This document shows positions 35,017-44,518 of a DNA stretch of 64,000 nucleotides, piece by piece. Where the stretch lies: NCBI GenBank assembly GCA_050289485.1, contig JBNKFV010000024.1, positions 98,915 through 162,914 of the forward strand, in the 5' to 3' direction. The first letter of the stretch is position 1, and every line of letters starts with the position of its first letter. This stretch comes from JBNKFV01 sp050289485. Its GTDB lineage: Bacteria; Pseudomonadota; Gammaproteobacteria; Pseudomonadales; Cellvibrionaceae. The notes under the pieces are model-generated. The model was given only the letters and a program-made list of their open reading frames with translations. It did not search any database and was not told the origin of the DNA. Both the position numbers and the translations under genes were made by a program.

Positions 35017-37437
35017 TCAAATATCGAGATTGGCAACAGATAAAGCGTTTGTTTCGATAAACTCTCTACGAGGCTCTACGTGGTCACCCATTAATGTTGT
35101 GAACATTTGGTCTGCAGCAATGGCGTCTTCGATCGTAACTTGCAACATACGGCGAGATTCTGGGTTCATTGTAGTTTCCCACAATTGATCGGGGTTCATC
35201 TCGCCCAACCCTTTATAACGCTGGATATTGTAACCACGCTTCGACTCTTTAATTAGCCATGCCAGGGCCTCTTTAAACGAGGCAATCGGTGCTTGACGCT
35301 CACCACGCTTCACAAAGGCACCCTCTTCCACCAAGTCTTGCAATGATTCACCTAATTTAACGATGGCTCTATATTCACCCGAGTTAAAGAAGTCGTGACT
35401 GAATGGATAATTGTAAATAACACCATGCGCTGTAATCTGTATTACCGGTAGAAACAGTTTACGTTCGGTATCTTCTTGTACCTTAATTTCGTAACGGTGG
35501 CTGCCACCTTTGTTGTAAAACTCAACCACTTGCTCACATAGGGTTGTTGCCCACTCTTGCATAAAGGCTTCATCTTGCAAGTTTTCTGCTACAACCGTAG
35601 GCGCATAGATCATCTGCTCCAGCACTTCCTGTGGGTACACGCGGGATAATCGCTCGGTAGTTTGAATAACTTTACGATAATCATTTACCAGCGTTTCAAG
35701 CGCTGCACCTTGTATTCCGGGTGCATCGGCATTGGCATGAAGACTAGTCCCTTCCAGTGCCGCTTGAGTGAGGAAACTTTCTAAGGCCCCCTCATCTTTA
35801 AGGTATTGCTCCTGCTTGCCTTTACCCACTTTGTACAGAGGTGGCTGAGCAATAAATACATGACCACGCTCGATCAATTCACGCATTTGCCGGAAGAAGA
35901 AGGTCAACAACAGTGTACGGATGTGAGAACCATCTACGTCGGCATCCGTCATGATGATGATGCTGTGATAACGCAACTTCTCTGGATTGAATTCTTGTGT
36001 ACCAATACCGCAACCCAAGGCGGTGATGAGAGTGCCTACTTCAGCACTGGACAACATTTTGTCAAAACGGGCTTTTTCAACGTTAAGAATTTTACCTTTC
36101 AACGGTAAAATAGCCTGGGTTTTGCGGTCTCGGCCCTGCTTAGCTGAACCACCGGCCGAGTCACCCTCCACCAGGTACAGTTCTGAAAGCGCGGGGTCTT
36201 TTTCCTGGCAGTCAGCCAGTTTGCCAGGCAAACCCGCAATATCCAGTGCGCCTTTACGCCGAGTCATTTCCCGCGCTTTGCGAGCTGCTTCTCGGGCACG
36301 AGCCGCATCAATCATCTTCTGCACAATTTGCTTGGCTTCAGACGGGTTCTCTAATAGGTAATCACTAAAGGCCTGCCCCATCTCCTGCTCGACGGCAGTT
36401 TTCACTTCAGACGACACCAGCTTATCTTTGGTTTGCGACGAGAACTTTGGATCGGGCACTTTCACCGAGATAATCGCAGTTAAACCCTCTCTGGCATCAT
36501 CGCCAGTAGTGGATACTTTGGCATTTTTGGCCATGCCTTCTTTTTCGATGTAACTATTCAACCCTCTTGTCAGTGCTGCGCGGAAGCCTGCCAAATGGGT
36601 ACCCCCATCGCGCTGGGGAATATTATTGGTGTAGCAGAAGATATTTTCCTGGAAGGAGTCATTCCACTGCAAAGCCACCTCTACACCAACACCATCTTCG
36701 CGCTGTGTACTGAAGTGCATCATTTTATTAATGGACGTTTTTGCGTGATTCAAATACTCAACAAAGGCACTCAAACCACCTTCATACTGGTAAACCTCTT
36801 CTTTACCAGAACGTTCATCTTTTAACACGATGCGAACACCGGAGTTCAGGAACGACAGTTCCCGAAGACGCTTGGCTAACTGTTCGAAGTGAAATTCAAT
36901 ATTCGAGAAAGTAGCAGATGAGGGCTTAAAGTGAACCTTACTGCCCGTGCTGTCGGTATCGCCAATAACAGCCAGAGGTGCTTGCGGAACACCATGATGG
37001 TAAACCTGTTCATGTACTTTGCCAGCACGGCGGATGGTGAGAGTTAGCTCTTCTGACAGGGCATTTACCACCGACACGCCTACACCATGGAGACCACCGG
37101 AAACTTTGTAGGTGTTGTCATCAAACTTACCACCGGCGTGCAGTACCGTCATAATTACTTCGGCAGCTGATACACCTTCTTCATGAATCTCGGTAGGGAT
37201 ACCGCGACCATTATCAGACACAGAAACCGATTCATCAGGATGAATAACGACTTTAATTTCACTACAGTGACCAGCCAACGCCTCATCAATGGAGTTATCA
37301 ACCAGCTCAAACACCATATGATGAAGACCAGTACCATCATCTGTATCACCAATGTACATACCAGGGCGCTTTCTAACAGCGTCTAACCCTTTCAATACCT
37401 TAATACTGGACGAGTCGTAAGCGTTGTCAACTGACAT
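35017..37437 (-). CDS. gyrB: DNA gyrase subunit B
   Basis: This is the ATPase subunit of gyrase, which introduces negative supercoils. The 806-residue protein has the GHKL ATPase motifs (ELVDNSIDEALAGHC, DNGRGIP and GGLHGVGVSVVNAL). The TOPRIM domain follows with EGDSAGGSAKQGRDR and DADVDGSHIRTLLLTFF. The C-terminal GyrA-contact region has RYKGLGEMNPDQLWETTM. The length equals that of gammaproteobacterial GyrB with the usual insert. It is the last gene of dnaA-dnaN-recF-gyrB. Confidence 0.98.
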   Translation of the reverse strand: MSVDNAYDSSSIKVLKGLDAVRKRPGMYIGDTDDGTGLHHMVFELVDNSIDEALAGHCSEIKVVIHPDESVSVSDNGRGIPTEIHEEGVSAAEVIMTVLHAGGKFDDNTYKVSGGLHGVGVSVVNALSEELTLTIRRAGKVHEQVYHHGVPQAPLAVIGDTDSTGSKVHFKPSSATFSNIEFHFEQLAKRLRELSFLNSGVRIVLKDERSGKEEVYQYEGGLSAFVEYLNHAKTSINKMMHFSTQREDGVGVEVALQWNDSFQENIFCYTNNIPQRDGGTHLAGFRAALTRGLNSYIEKEGMAKNAKVSTTGDDAREGLTAIISVKVPDPKFSSQTKDKLVSSEVKTAVEQEMGQAFSDYLLENPSEAKQIVQKMIDAARAREAARKAREMTRRKGALDIAGLPGKLADCQEKDPALSELYLVEGDSAGGSAKQGRDRKTQAILPLKGKILNVEKARFDKMLSSAEVGTLITALGCGIGTQEFNPEKLRYHSIIIMTDADVDGSHIRTLLLTFFFRQMRELIERGHVFIAQPPLYKVGKGKQEQYLKDEGALESFLTQAALEGTSLHANADAPGIQGAALETLVNDYRKVIQTTERLSRVYPQEVLEQMIYAPTVVAENLQDEAFMQEWATTLCEQVVEFYNKGGSHRYEIKVQEDTERKLFLPVIQITAHGVIYNYPFSHDFFNSGEYRAIVKLGESLQDLVEEGAFVKRGERQAPIASFKEALAWLIKESKRGYNIQRYKGLGEMNPDQLWETTMNPESRRMLQVTIEDAIAADQMFTTLMGDHVEPRREFIETNALSVANLDI

Positions 37438-37481
37438 ATATCTATTGCTCCAATCATACAGAGCCGGTACTTGGTACCGCT

Positions 37482-38594
37482 CTACTCTTCGAGTTTTATC
37501 GGTTTCACCTGTCCATGTTCCACGTGAAACACTTTATAAGCGTCTTGTGGTACCTGACTCCAGGCATTAAGTAACTCTTGTTTATCAACACCAGTGATAA
37601 ACACCTGTGCATCTAACTTTGTCAGCCATGTAGCTAACTGTTGCTGGTGGTAGACATCCAGCTCAGCAGGTAAATCATCGACAAGAAATGTGCATGCCTT
37701 GCCCGTGATTTCTTTAACTAGCTGAGCCTGCGCCAACTTAAGCGCACTAACAACGACCTTTTGCTGCCCGCGAGACAGCACCTCAGAAGCCTTATGGCCA
37801 CCAACGTTTATTTCTATATCAGCCCGATGCGGGCCAACATGGCTATAACCTGCTTTTACATCGCGGGCAAACGAATCAGCCAGACATTCTTCCAAGGCGC
37901 GGTCTTCCGGCCAACCCTGACTATAAGCCAGCTGTACATTCTGAATGCGATCGCTAAAGCCTTCGGATTGTAATAAACCCTCTATAGCGGGTGTAAGGCG
38001 GCTAAATACCTCGTGCCTGTCCTTGCTGACTGCAGCCCCCAAACTACCTAGCTCTCTGTCCCACACCGCCAATTCTGAAGGCCGTATTCTATCACGCCGC
38101 AGCGCACTATTCCGTTGTTTTAAACACCTTTGATAGCGCTGCCAGTGACCAATAAAGTCTGGTTTCACGTGAAACACTAACCAGTCTAATAACTGTCTGC
38201 GCTCCTTTGGCGAACCCTCTAGCAACAAGAAACTATGGCTGTCCAACACCAATAAAGGTAGGCGCTGAGCAAGCTGGGCAATACTTTGCACCACCTCGCC
38301 ATCTACCTTAATAACGGGCGGTTTAGTGCGGCTTCGCTCAATACCCACTGGCACAACACGGGAATCTTCTATTACTTGAGCGAAAACAGTGAGCTTGGGC
38401 TGCTCATGCTGAATAACAGACTTAGCAAGGTGGGATCGAAAAGAACGGCCATGAGCCAGAATAGAAACACCTTCGAGAAGGCTGGTTTTACCGCTACCGT
38501 TACTACCATAGAAAAAATTAACGCGGCGATCCAGCTCAAGATCAACCGCGTCAAGATTACGTAATGTGCTTACCGCCAGACGCTTAATGGTCAC
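37482..38594 (-). CDS. recF: DNA replication and repair protein RecF
   Basis: This SMC-like ATPase acts with RecO and RecR to load RecA at single-strand gaps. The 370-residue protein has Walker A GSNGSGKTSLLEG (about residue 30), the ABC-type signature VLSRGQQKVVV and a Walker B/D-loop LVDDLPAELD. Its coding sequence contains two parS-like sites (37516-37531 and 38161-38176); both are read as VFHV in the protein. It lies between dnaN and gyrB with gaps of 46 and 44 bases. Confidence 0.97.
   Translation of the reverse strand: MTIKRLAVSTLRNLDAVDLELDRRVNFFYGSNGSGKTSLLEGVSILAHGRSFRSHLAKSVIQHEQPKLTVFAQVIEDSRVVPVGIERSRTKPPVIKVDGEVVQSIAQLAQRLPLLVLDSHSFLLLEGSPKERRQLLDWLVFHVKPDFIGHWQRYQRCLKQRNSALRRDRIRPSELAVWDRELGSLGAAVSKDRHEVFSRLTPAIEGLLQSEGFSDRIQNVQLAYSQGWPEDRALEECLADSFARDVKAGYSHVGPHRADIEINVGGHKASEVLSRGQQKVVVSALKLAQAQLVKEITGKACTFLVDDLPAELDVYHQQQLATWLTKLDAQVFITGVDKQELLNAWSQVPQDAYKVFHVEHGQVKPIKLEE
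37516..37531. promoter_or_regulatory. parS centromere site 1 (inside recF)
   Basis: TGTTCCACGTGAAACA is an exact match to the widespread bacterial parS consensus TGTTnCACGTGAAACA, the ParB nucleation site for origin segregation. It lies in the last codons of recF, about 12.6 kb from parB in this window. Confidence 0.93.
38161..38176. promoter_or_regulatory. parS centromere site 2 (inside recF)
   Basis: GGTTTCACGTGAAACA matches the parS consensus at 15 of 16 positions (first base G for T). It lies about 630 bases from site 1, in the middle of recF. Confidence 0.87.
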
Positions 38595-38640
38595 AATAGC
38601 GTTTGAGATGATTCTAGAAATGGACCCAAAAAAGGCCTAC

Positions 38641-39747
38641 TTAAAGCCGCATAGGCATAACAACATAAACGGAGTCACCCTCTTCCGGCTCTTCCAGTAA
38701 AGCACTGCTATTGCCATCAGACAGCGTAAACTTGATGTTTTCGCTATCCAGAACATTAGCTACATCTTGCAAATAACTCACGTTAAAGCCAATTTCCACA
38801 GCCTCACCGCTGTAATCTACAACGACACTCTCTTCCGCTTCTTCTTGCTCAGGGTTATTCGCAACGATTGTCATCAAACCATCAGACAATTGGATACGCA
38901 CACCCCGATACTTTTCGTTGGACAAAATAGCCGTTCGAGCAAAAGCTTGCTTGAGTTCAGTACGTGAGCCGTAAACGATTTTATTGCCGCCACGAGGTAA
39001 TACACGCTCATAATCCGGGAATTTTCCATCCACCAACTTTGAGGTAAACGTAAAATCTGGCGTAGTTGCTCTAAAGTGGTTGCTGCTAAGCGAAATTTCT
39101 ACCACATCGGCTGTATCGGTTAAGAGGCGTGATAACTCCACGACCCCTTTACGTGGCAGAATAACCTGAACAGGCTCACCGGTTTCAAAACCCAGCCCGT
39201 CTTTAGTACACATAGCGAGGCGGTGACCATCAGTGGCTACCAAGCGTAAGCTACCAGACTTAACCTCCCATAACATACCGTTTAAATAGTAACGTACATC
39301 CTGCTGTGCCATGGCAAACGCAGTACGTTCAATCAAGTGCTTTATCACCTGTTGCTCACAGCCAAAGTGCAGATTACCCTCACCATCTTCCACATTCGGG
39401 AAATCCGTTGCCGGCAGCGTAGACAACGTAAAACGACTACGGCCACTCTTCACGATAATCCGCTGATCTTCTTCGGTAAGCTCAATAACCGCCTCATCGG
39501 GCAGCGATTTGCAAATATCGAGTAACTTACGGGCTGGAACGGTGATCTCACCTGACACACCGGGATTATCCAGTTGAATTCGACCAACAATCTCAACTTC
39601 CAGATCGGTACCGGTCAACGATAAACGATCACCATCCAATACCAGCAACACATTAGCCAGCACAGGCAATGTTTGCCGTCGTTCAACCACACCAGCAACC
39701 AGCTGCAGGGGTTTGAGAAATACCTCGCGGGATACGCTAAATTTCAT
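38641..39747 (-). CDS. dnaN: DNA polymerase III beta subunit (sliding clamp)
   Basis: This ring-shaped processivity clamp tethers DNA polymerase III and many partner proteins. The 368-residue protein has the three-domain clamp pattern: it begins MKFSVSREVFLKPLQLVAGVVERRQTLP, has VATDGHRLAMC in the second domain, and ends VYVVMPMRL, the typical C-terminus that forms part of the partner-binding cleft. It is downstream of dnaA by 125 bases. Confidence 0.98.
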   Translation of the reverse strand: MKFSVSREVFLKPLQLVAGVVERRQTLPVLANVLLVLDGDRLSLTGTDLEVEIVGRIQLDNPGVSGEITVPARKLLDICKSLPDEAVIELTEEDQRIIVKSGRSRFTLSTLPATDFPNVEDGEGNLHFGCEQQVIKHLIERTAFAMAQQDVRYYLNGMLWEVKSGSLRLVATDGHRLAMCTKDGLGFETGEPVQVILPRKGVVELSRLLTDTADVVEISLSSNHFRATTPDFTFTSKLVDGKFPDYERVLPRGGNKIVYGSRTELKQAFARTAILSNEKYRGVRIQLSDGLMTIVANNPEQEEAEESVVVDYSGEAVEIGFNVSYLQDVANVLDSENIKFTLSDGNSSALLEEPEEGDSVYVVMPMRL

Positions 39748-39872
39748 GTCTGACTCTCTGTACTCGTCCTTTGTCTGCCCGCCCTATATATAGAAGCAGT
39801 CATATACATTCAGTTGAAAATAGAAAGGGATAAATAAACTTCACGAAGACCGCATTTTACCCATATTTAGGC

Positions 39873-41534
39873 CTAAGCGGTTAACGAACGCAGCAGGTTT
39901 TTAAAATCTTCACCAATATCTGCGTCTTCTTCTTTTAATTCTTTAATTTTGCGACAAGCGTGCAGCACAGTGGTGTGATCGCGCCCGCCAAATGCGTCAC
40001 CAATCTCTGGCAAACTATGATTAGTTAATTCTTTAGCCAACGCCATCGCTACCTGTCGCGGCCTGGCTACAGAGCGACTGCGGCGTTTGGAGTGAAGATC
40101 ACTCACCTTCACCTTGTAATACTCAGCTACCACACGCTGTATATTATCGATGCTTACTTGCTTATCTTGTAGCGCTAACAGATCCTTAAGGGCATCGCGT
40201 ACCAGTTCAACATCAATTTGCCGCCCAGTAAAATGCGCGTTGGCAATCACCCGCTTTAAAGCACCTTCCAACTCACGTACGTTAGAGCGTATACGTTGAG
40301 CAATAAAAAAAGCCGCGTCGTGCGGTAAATCCATCTTCGCCTGCATGGCCTTGCTCATTAAAATAGCCACCCTGGTTTCCAGTTCAGGCGGCTCAACAGC
40401 CACGGTTAACCCCCAACCAAAACGGGATTTGAGGCGCTCTTCTAACCCACTGATTTCTTTTGGATAACGATCGCAGGTAAGAATAATCTGCTGACCACCT
40501 TCCAGCAGTGCATTAAAGGTGTGAAAAAACTCTTCCTGTGAACGCTCTTTACCCGCAAAAAACTGTATATCATCAATCAGTAACGCATCTACCGAACGGT
40601 AATAACGCTTAAAGTCGTTAATAGCGTTTAGTTGTAACGCTTTAACCATATCGGCCACAAACCGCTCTGAATGCAGGTATACAATTTTAGCATTGGGATT
40701 CTTTTCTAAAAGGGCATTACCCACTGCATGCATCAAGTGGGTTTTACCTAAGCCCACTCCACCATAAATAAATAGGGGGTTATAAGACCCACCAGGGTTA
40801 TCTGCCACCTGACGTGCTGCCGCCAAACCCAACTGGTTTGACTTGCCCTCAACAAAACTTTTAAAGGTAAAACTACCATTGAGAAAGCTCGTATGCTTCA
40901 AACCACCTTCAACGGCTACTTCACTGGTATTACGGGTAGGCAGCGGCGTGGCTGGGCCTGAGGCAGCTGCACTCTCTTGCTTCTCTAGCGCCAAAGAATC
41001 TTGTATAGGGCTGTTTTCGGCAATCAACTCAAACGCATTTTGAGTGCGTGGTTGTTGCACAGCCCCCATATCGCCGCCAGATTTCTGCTGCCCGCCAAAC
41101 GCACGCCGGGTAGCATGACGACTATCATCTATAAAGGAAGACGCTGAACTCACCGGCGGCTGAACCGGAGGTGATGGGCGCTGACGCCGTTGATCAATAC
41201 CATTAGTCGGTGCAACCTGAACTTGGGGCGCAGCAGCCGAACGCCGCCCTTGAAAAACCGGGCGCGGACTGGCGACAACCGCCAACTCCACAGGTACTGG
41301 CTGCCCGGCCGACTCGGTAACTAGCTCTTGAATACGCCCAAAAAACTTGTTGCTCACCCAATCCAGAATAAACCGGTTCGGCGCCAATAAACGCAAACTA
41401 TGCGTCGCCGCAGGATCGACCTGCAATGGCTTAATCCAGGTATTAAATTGCTGGCTTGGCAACTCTTCCTGCAGATAGTGAATACAACTTTTCCATATTG
41501 CTTCTGGCAAAGCAAAGTCCCCGATTGCTGGCAT
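39873..41534 (-). CDS. dnaA: Chromosomal replication initiator DnaA
   Basis: This AAA+ protein melts the origin and starts replication. The 553-residue protein has domain I (about 1-90), an unusually long low-complexity linker (about 90-210, rich in Q, P, S and A), then the ATPase domain with Walker A GGVGLGKTHLMHA and Walker B LLIDDIQFF. The DNA-binding domain IV carries GGRDHTTVLHACRKI. The linker makes it longer than E. coli DnaA (467). A DnaA box overlaps its putative promoter, which suggests autoregulation. Confidence 0.98.
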   Translation of the reverse strand: MPAIGDFALPEAIWKSCIHYLQEELPSQQFNTWIKPLQVDPAATHSLRLLAPNRFILDWVSNKFFGRIQELVTESAGQPVPVELAVVASPRPVFQGRRSAAAPQVQVAPTNGIDQRRQRPSPPVQPPVSSASSFIDDSRHATRRAFGGQQKSGGDMGAVQQPRTQNAFELIAENSPIQDSLALEKQESAAASGPATPLPTRNTSEVAVEGGLKHTSFLNGSFTFKSFVEGKSNQLGLAAARQVADNPGGSYNPLFIYGGVGLGKTHLMHAVGNALLEKNPNAKIVYLHSERFVADMVKALQLNAINDFKRYYRSVDALLIDDIQFFAGKERSQEEFFHTFNALLEGGQQIILTCDRYPKEISGLEERLKSRFGWGLTVAVEPPELETRVAILMSKAMQAKMDLPHDAAFFIAQRIRSNVRELEGALKRVIANAHFTGRQIDVELVRDALKDLLALQDKQVSIDNIQRVVAEYYKVKVSDLHSKRRSRSVARPRQVAMALAKELTNHSLPEIGDAFGGRDHTTVLHACRKIKELKEEDADIGEDFKNLLRSLTA

Positions 41535-41585
41535 GAATTATCGCTGTTGAATTTGGCTGAAAAGCCAAGAGAAGATAATTCGCAG

Positions 41586-41614
41586 ATTCTACCTGTAACA
41601 AAGATAGTTATCCA
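41586..41614 (-). promoter_or_regulatory. Putative dnaA promoter overlapped by a DnaA box
   Basis: On the minus strand a -10-like TAGAAT (41586-41591) sits 17 bases from a TGGATA (41609-41614) in the -35 position. The latter is inside the perfect DnaA box at 41608-41616, so bound DnaA would block RNA polymerase. This is a sequence-based proposal. Confidence 0.5.
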
Positions 41615-41747
41615 CAGTTTTGTGTATATTTTTCAAAGAACAAAAAAATATTTATTTAAATTCATAGAGTTATAGTTTTTATTCTACAAAAATATGCGCT
41701 TAAAATTTATACGAATTTGTGTATAAAAACGATATATTTGTGGATAA
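41608..41747. promoter_or_regulatory. DnaA-box cluster upstream of dnaA
   Basis: Three perfect TTATnCACA boxes lie in 140 bases: 41608-41616 (plus), 41718-41726 (minus) and 41739-41747 (minus). The DNA between them is very A+T-rich. In Pseudomonas the origin maps to the dnaA-rpmH gap, so this may be an origin element or only a regulatory region; the denser cluster at 45939-46369 competes for the oriC role. Confidence 0.8.
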
Positions 41748-41891
41748 CCCTGTTGACAACCTGATTATAAACTGAGCAAAACAGGTGCATAAACTACGTC
41801 AGCCCCTTCTTTCTTCTTTATATAGAAGACGCCCCTGCTTCGTTGGCGGTTATCCCTATTTAAAACTATTGCTCTATCTATGAACTGGTCG

Positions 41892-41920
41892 TTGATTTAA
41901 CCGGCATTCTTCTATAGAAT
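41892..41920 (+). promoter_or_regulatory. rpmH promoter
   Basis: TTGATT (41892-41897) and TAGAAT (41915-41920) are 17 bases apart, a good sigma70 pair, about 80 bases before rpmH. Confidence 0.65.
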
Positions 41921-42001
41921 CGCGCGTCTTTTCTGCCCTGCCATATGTTTACCCTGTAAGGGCGCATTAAACTAAACGATAGGAAATAGGTCGGTTCCAT
42001 C

Positions 42002-42136
42002 ATGAAAAGAACATTTCAACCCAGTGTACTGAAGCGCAAGCGCAACCACGGTTTTCGTGCCCGTATGGCTACTAAAAACGGCCGTAAAGTATTGGCTCGT
42101 CGTCGTGCCAAGGGTCGTAAAGAACTCGCAGCTTAA
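42002..42136 (+). CDS. rpmH: 50S ribosomal protein L34
   Basis: This small basic protein of the large ribosomal subunit has 44 residues, MKRTFQPSVLKRKRNHGF at the start and RRRAKGRKELAA at the end, matching the family at full length. It is divergent from dnaA, the classic arrangement, and rnpA follows after 20 bases. Confidence 0.98.
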   Translation: MKRTFQPSVLKRKRNHGFRARMATKNGRKVLARRRAKGRKELAA

Positions 42137-42156
42137 TTGCCTGCTATGTCCCTGGT

Positions 42157-42546
42157 GTGACTACTTCATCCTACAGCTTTCCCAAAGCATTGAGGTTACT
42201 CACATCAGGCGACTTTCAGTCTGTCTTCTCTGATGCCCCTATTCGGGCCGCTCACAAGCACCTCCTTATATTAACCCGCCCCAATGGGTTGGATTATCCA
42301 CGCCTGGGCTTAGTGATTGCGAAAAAACACATTCGCAAAGCCACACAGCGAAATCAAATCAAACGTAAAATTCGCGAATCATTTAGGCTTCGACAGCACA
42401 CACTAGCGGGTATAGATGCTATAGTGCTGGCGCGTAGCGGGCTGGACCAATTGGATAAAGCTCAGCAGGCGCAACTCTTAGCGCAACAGTGGGCGCGAAT
42501 AGAAAAAAAACTCGGCAGCAGTGGTAAATCAGCAGCAGACTCATGA
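42157..42546 (+). CDS. rnpA: Ribonuclease P protein component
   Basis: This is the basic protein subunit of RNase P, which matures the 5' ends of tRNAs. The 129-residue product has the family signature RNQIKRKIRESFR (the RNR motif) near residues 67-79, after LGLVIAKKHIRKA. A GTG start at 42157 is used. Its stop overlaps the yidD start (ATGA), so translation is coupled. Confidence 0.95.
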   Translation: MTTSSYSFPKALRLLTSGDFQSVFSDAPIRAAHKHLLILTRPNGLDYPRLGLVIAKKHIRKATQRNQIKRKIRESFRLRQHTLAGIDAIVLARSGLDQLDKAQQAQLLAQQWARIEKKLGSSGKSAADS

Positions 42547-42815
42547 TCAGATATCTCTCTATTCGGTGTATTCGCGTGTACCGCTATCTCGCCAGTCCCT
42601 GGGTTGGCAATCAATGCCGGTTTTACCCTACCTGCTCACACTATGCAGAGGAAGCGCTGATCAAACACGGCGCATTAAAAGGTATCTACCTGATGATACG
42701 ACGCCTGCTTAAATGCCATCCCTGGCACGAGGGCGGATTTGACCCGGTACCAGATACATCAACACCCAATGAATTACCCACTTCCACAGACTATTCAAAC
42801 AACGGCTTAAACTGA
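42543..42815 (+). CDS. yidD: Membrane protein insertion efficiency factor YidD
   Basis: This small membrane-associated protein aids insertion by YidC. The 90-residue product has an amphipathic N-terminus and the family block CRFYPTCSHYAEEALIKHG, then the KCHPWHEGGFDPVP motif. It lies between rnpA (overlap) and yidC (1-base gap), the conserved order. Confidence 0.95.
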   Translation: MIRYLSIRCIRVYRYLASPWVGNQCRFYPTCSHYAEEALIKHGALKGIYLMIRRLLKCHPWHEGGFDPVPDTSTPNELPTSTDYSNNGLN

Positions 42816-42816
42816 T

Positions 42817-44505
42817 ATGGATTGGTTACGAACAATACTGTTGGCGGGCATTGCCGCCGTTACACTGGCGCTAATAATTCAGTGGAGCGACTATAAAGAC
42901 GCGAAACAACAGGCCATTAATGCCACACAATCTACAGCCACAACAGTGACTGAGACGGCAGACCCAATGCCGCAGTTGACCACCACCGCTGACAACAGCG
43001 CGAGTGCTGCAAGCGACCTGCCAGCATTAAAAGCAGACACCCATGCCAGCGCAACCACTGTTACGCCAGCGCAGTCACAGCTGCTGCATGTAAATACCGA
43101 TACCTTCGACGTATTGATTGACACCCATGGCGGCGACATCGTTAAAGTAGCACTGGCCGACTACACCGCAACGCTGGATAAACCCGATCCGTTTATTCTG
43201 CTCAATCGCACTGAAACCAATACCTATGTTGCACAAAGTGGCTTGATCGGCCCCAATGGTACCGATACCAGTGAAGGCAGACCGGTCTTTTCCAGCACTG
43301 CCAATGCCTACCGCATGGAAGATGGCAAAGACACCTTAGTGGTGGATCTGACAACCAGCCAAAACCAGGTACAAATCACCAAACGCTACACGTTTACCCG
43401 TGGCGACCACCTGATCAAGCTCGAATACCTTATCAACAACCAGTCAGATTCAGTGTGGCAAGCCAACCTGTTTGGCCAAATCAAGCGTGACAGCAAGCCG
43501 GTGCAAACAACCGAAGGCGCACTGGCCATGAAACCCTATCTGGGAGCGGCCATTACCACGCCAGACGAAAACTTCAAGAAAGTCACCTTTAAAGATATGG
43601 CAGAAGACCCACTCTCGGTCGACAAAAAAGGGGGTTGGGTATCCATGGTACAACACTACTTCATGAGCGCCTGGGTTCCCGACCAGGAACTCGAAAACCA
43701 CTTCAGCCTGCGCAAACTGAAAAATCAAGACATGTATCTGCTGAGCTTCAGCAGTCCGCGTACTGAAGTAGCGCCCGGTACACAAGGCACCATGAGCGCA
43801 GCCTTTTATGCCGGCCCGAAAGACGTTTACCGCTTGGAAGAGCTCTCACCCTATCTGGATCTAACCGTTGACTATGGTTGGCTGTGGTGGATTGCCAAGC
43901 CCATTTTCTACTTCCTACACTTGATTTATAAATTCGTAGGCAACTGGGGCCTATCCATTATTCTGCTAACGGTATGTATTAAAGCGGCCTTTTTCAAGCT
44001 GTCTGCCACCAGCTATCGCTCTATGGCGAAAATGCGCAAGTTACAACCGATGATGCAGCAGCTGAAAGAGCGCTTTGGCGACGATCGTCAGAAAATGTCG
44101 CAAGAACTCATGAAGCTGTATAAAAAAGAAGGCGCTAACCCGTTAAGTGGCTGTTTGCCCATTCTTATTCAAATGCCGGTATTTATCTCTCTATATTGGG
44201 TACTGATGGAAAGTGTCGAGCTACGCCATACACCGTTCCTGCTATGGATCGATGACTTGTCGGTGAAAGACCCTTACTTTATTCTGCCGGTAATCATGGG
44301 TATTACCATGTGGGTGCAACAGCGCCTCAACCCAACACCACCAGACCCCACTCAGGCGCGCATCATGCAGATGATGCCTATCGTCTTTACCTTTATGTTC
44401 CTCTGGTTCCCAGCGGGTCTGGTACTGTACTGGGTAGTGAACAACAGCCTGTCAATTGCGCAGCAATGGGTTATCACCCGTCGCATTGAACAGGAAGACG
44501 CCTGA
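42817..44505 (+). CDS. yidC: Membrane protein insertase YidC
   Basis: This inner-membrane insertase folds small membrane proteins, including ATP synthase subunit c. The 562-residue protein has an N-terminal helix (about 5-22), a low-complexity A/T/S stretch, the large periplasmic beta domain (to about 345), and the conserved five-helix core (GNWGLSIILLTVCIKAAFFKLS, NPLSGCLPILIQMPVFISLY and PAGLVLYWVVNNSLSIAQQ). The length is typical for Gram-negative YidC. Confidence 0.97.
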   Translation: MDWLRTILLAGIAAVTLALIIQWSDYKDAKQQAINATQSTATTVTETADPMPQLTTTADNSASAASDLPALKADTHASATTVTPAQSQLLHVNTDTFDVLIDTHGGDIVKVALADYTATLDKPDPFILLNRTETNTYVAQSGLIGPNGTDTSEGRPVFSSTANAYRMEDGKDTLVVDLTTSQNQVQITKRYTFTRGDHLIKLEYLINNQSDSVWQANLFGQIKRDSKPVQTTEGALAMKPYLGAAITTPDENFKKVTFKDMAEDPLSVDKKGGWVSMVQHYFMSAWVPDQELENHFSLRKLKNQDMYLLSFSSPRTEVAPGTQGTMSAAFYAGPKDVYRLEELSPYLDLTVDYGWLWWIAKPIFYFLHLIYKFVGNWGLSIILLTVCIKAAFFKLSATSYRSMAKMRKLQPMMQQLKERFGDDRQKMSQELMKLYKKEGANPLSGCLPILIQMPVFISLYWVLMESVELRHTPFLLWIDDLSVKDPYFILPVIMGITMWVQQRLNPTPPDPTQARIMQMMPIVFTFMFLWFPAGLVLYWVVNNSLSIAQQWVITRRIEQEDA

Positions 44506-44518
44506 CCCAAGGCCTAAA

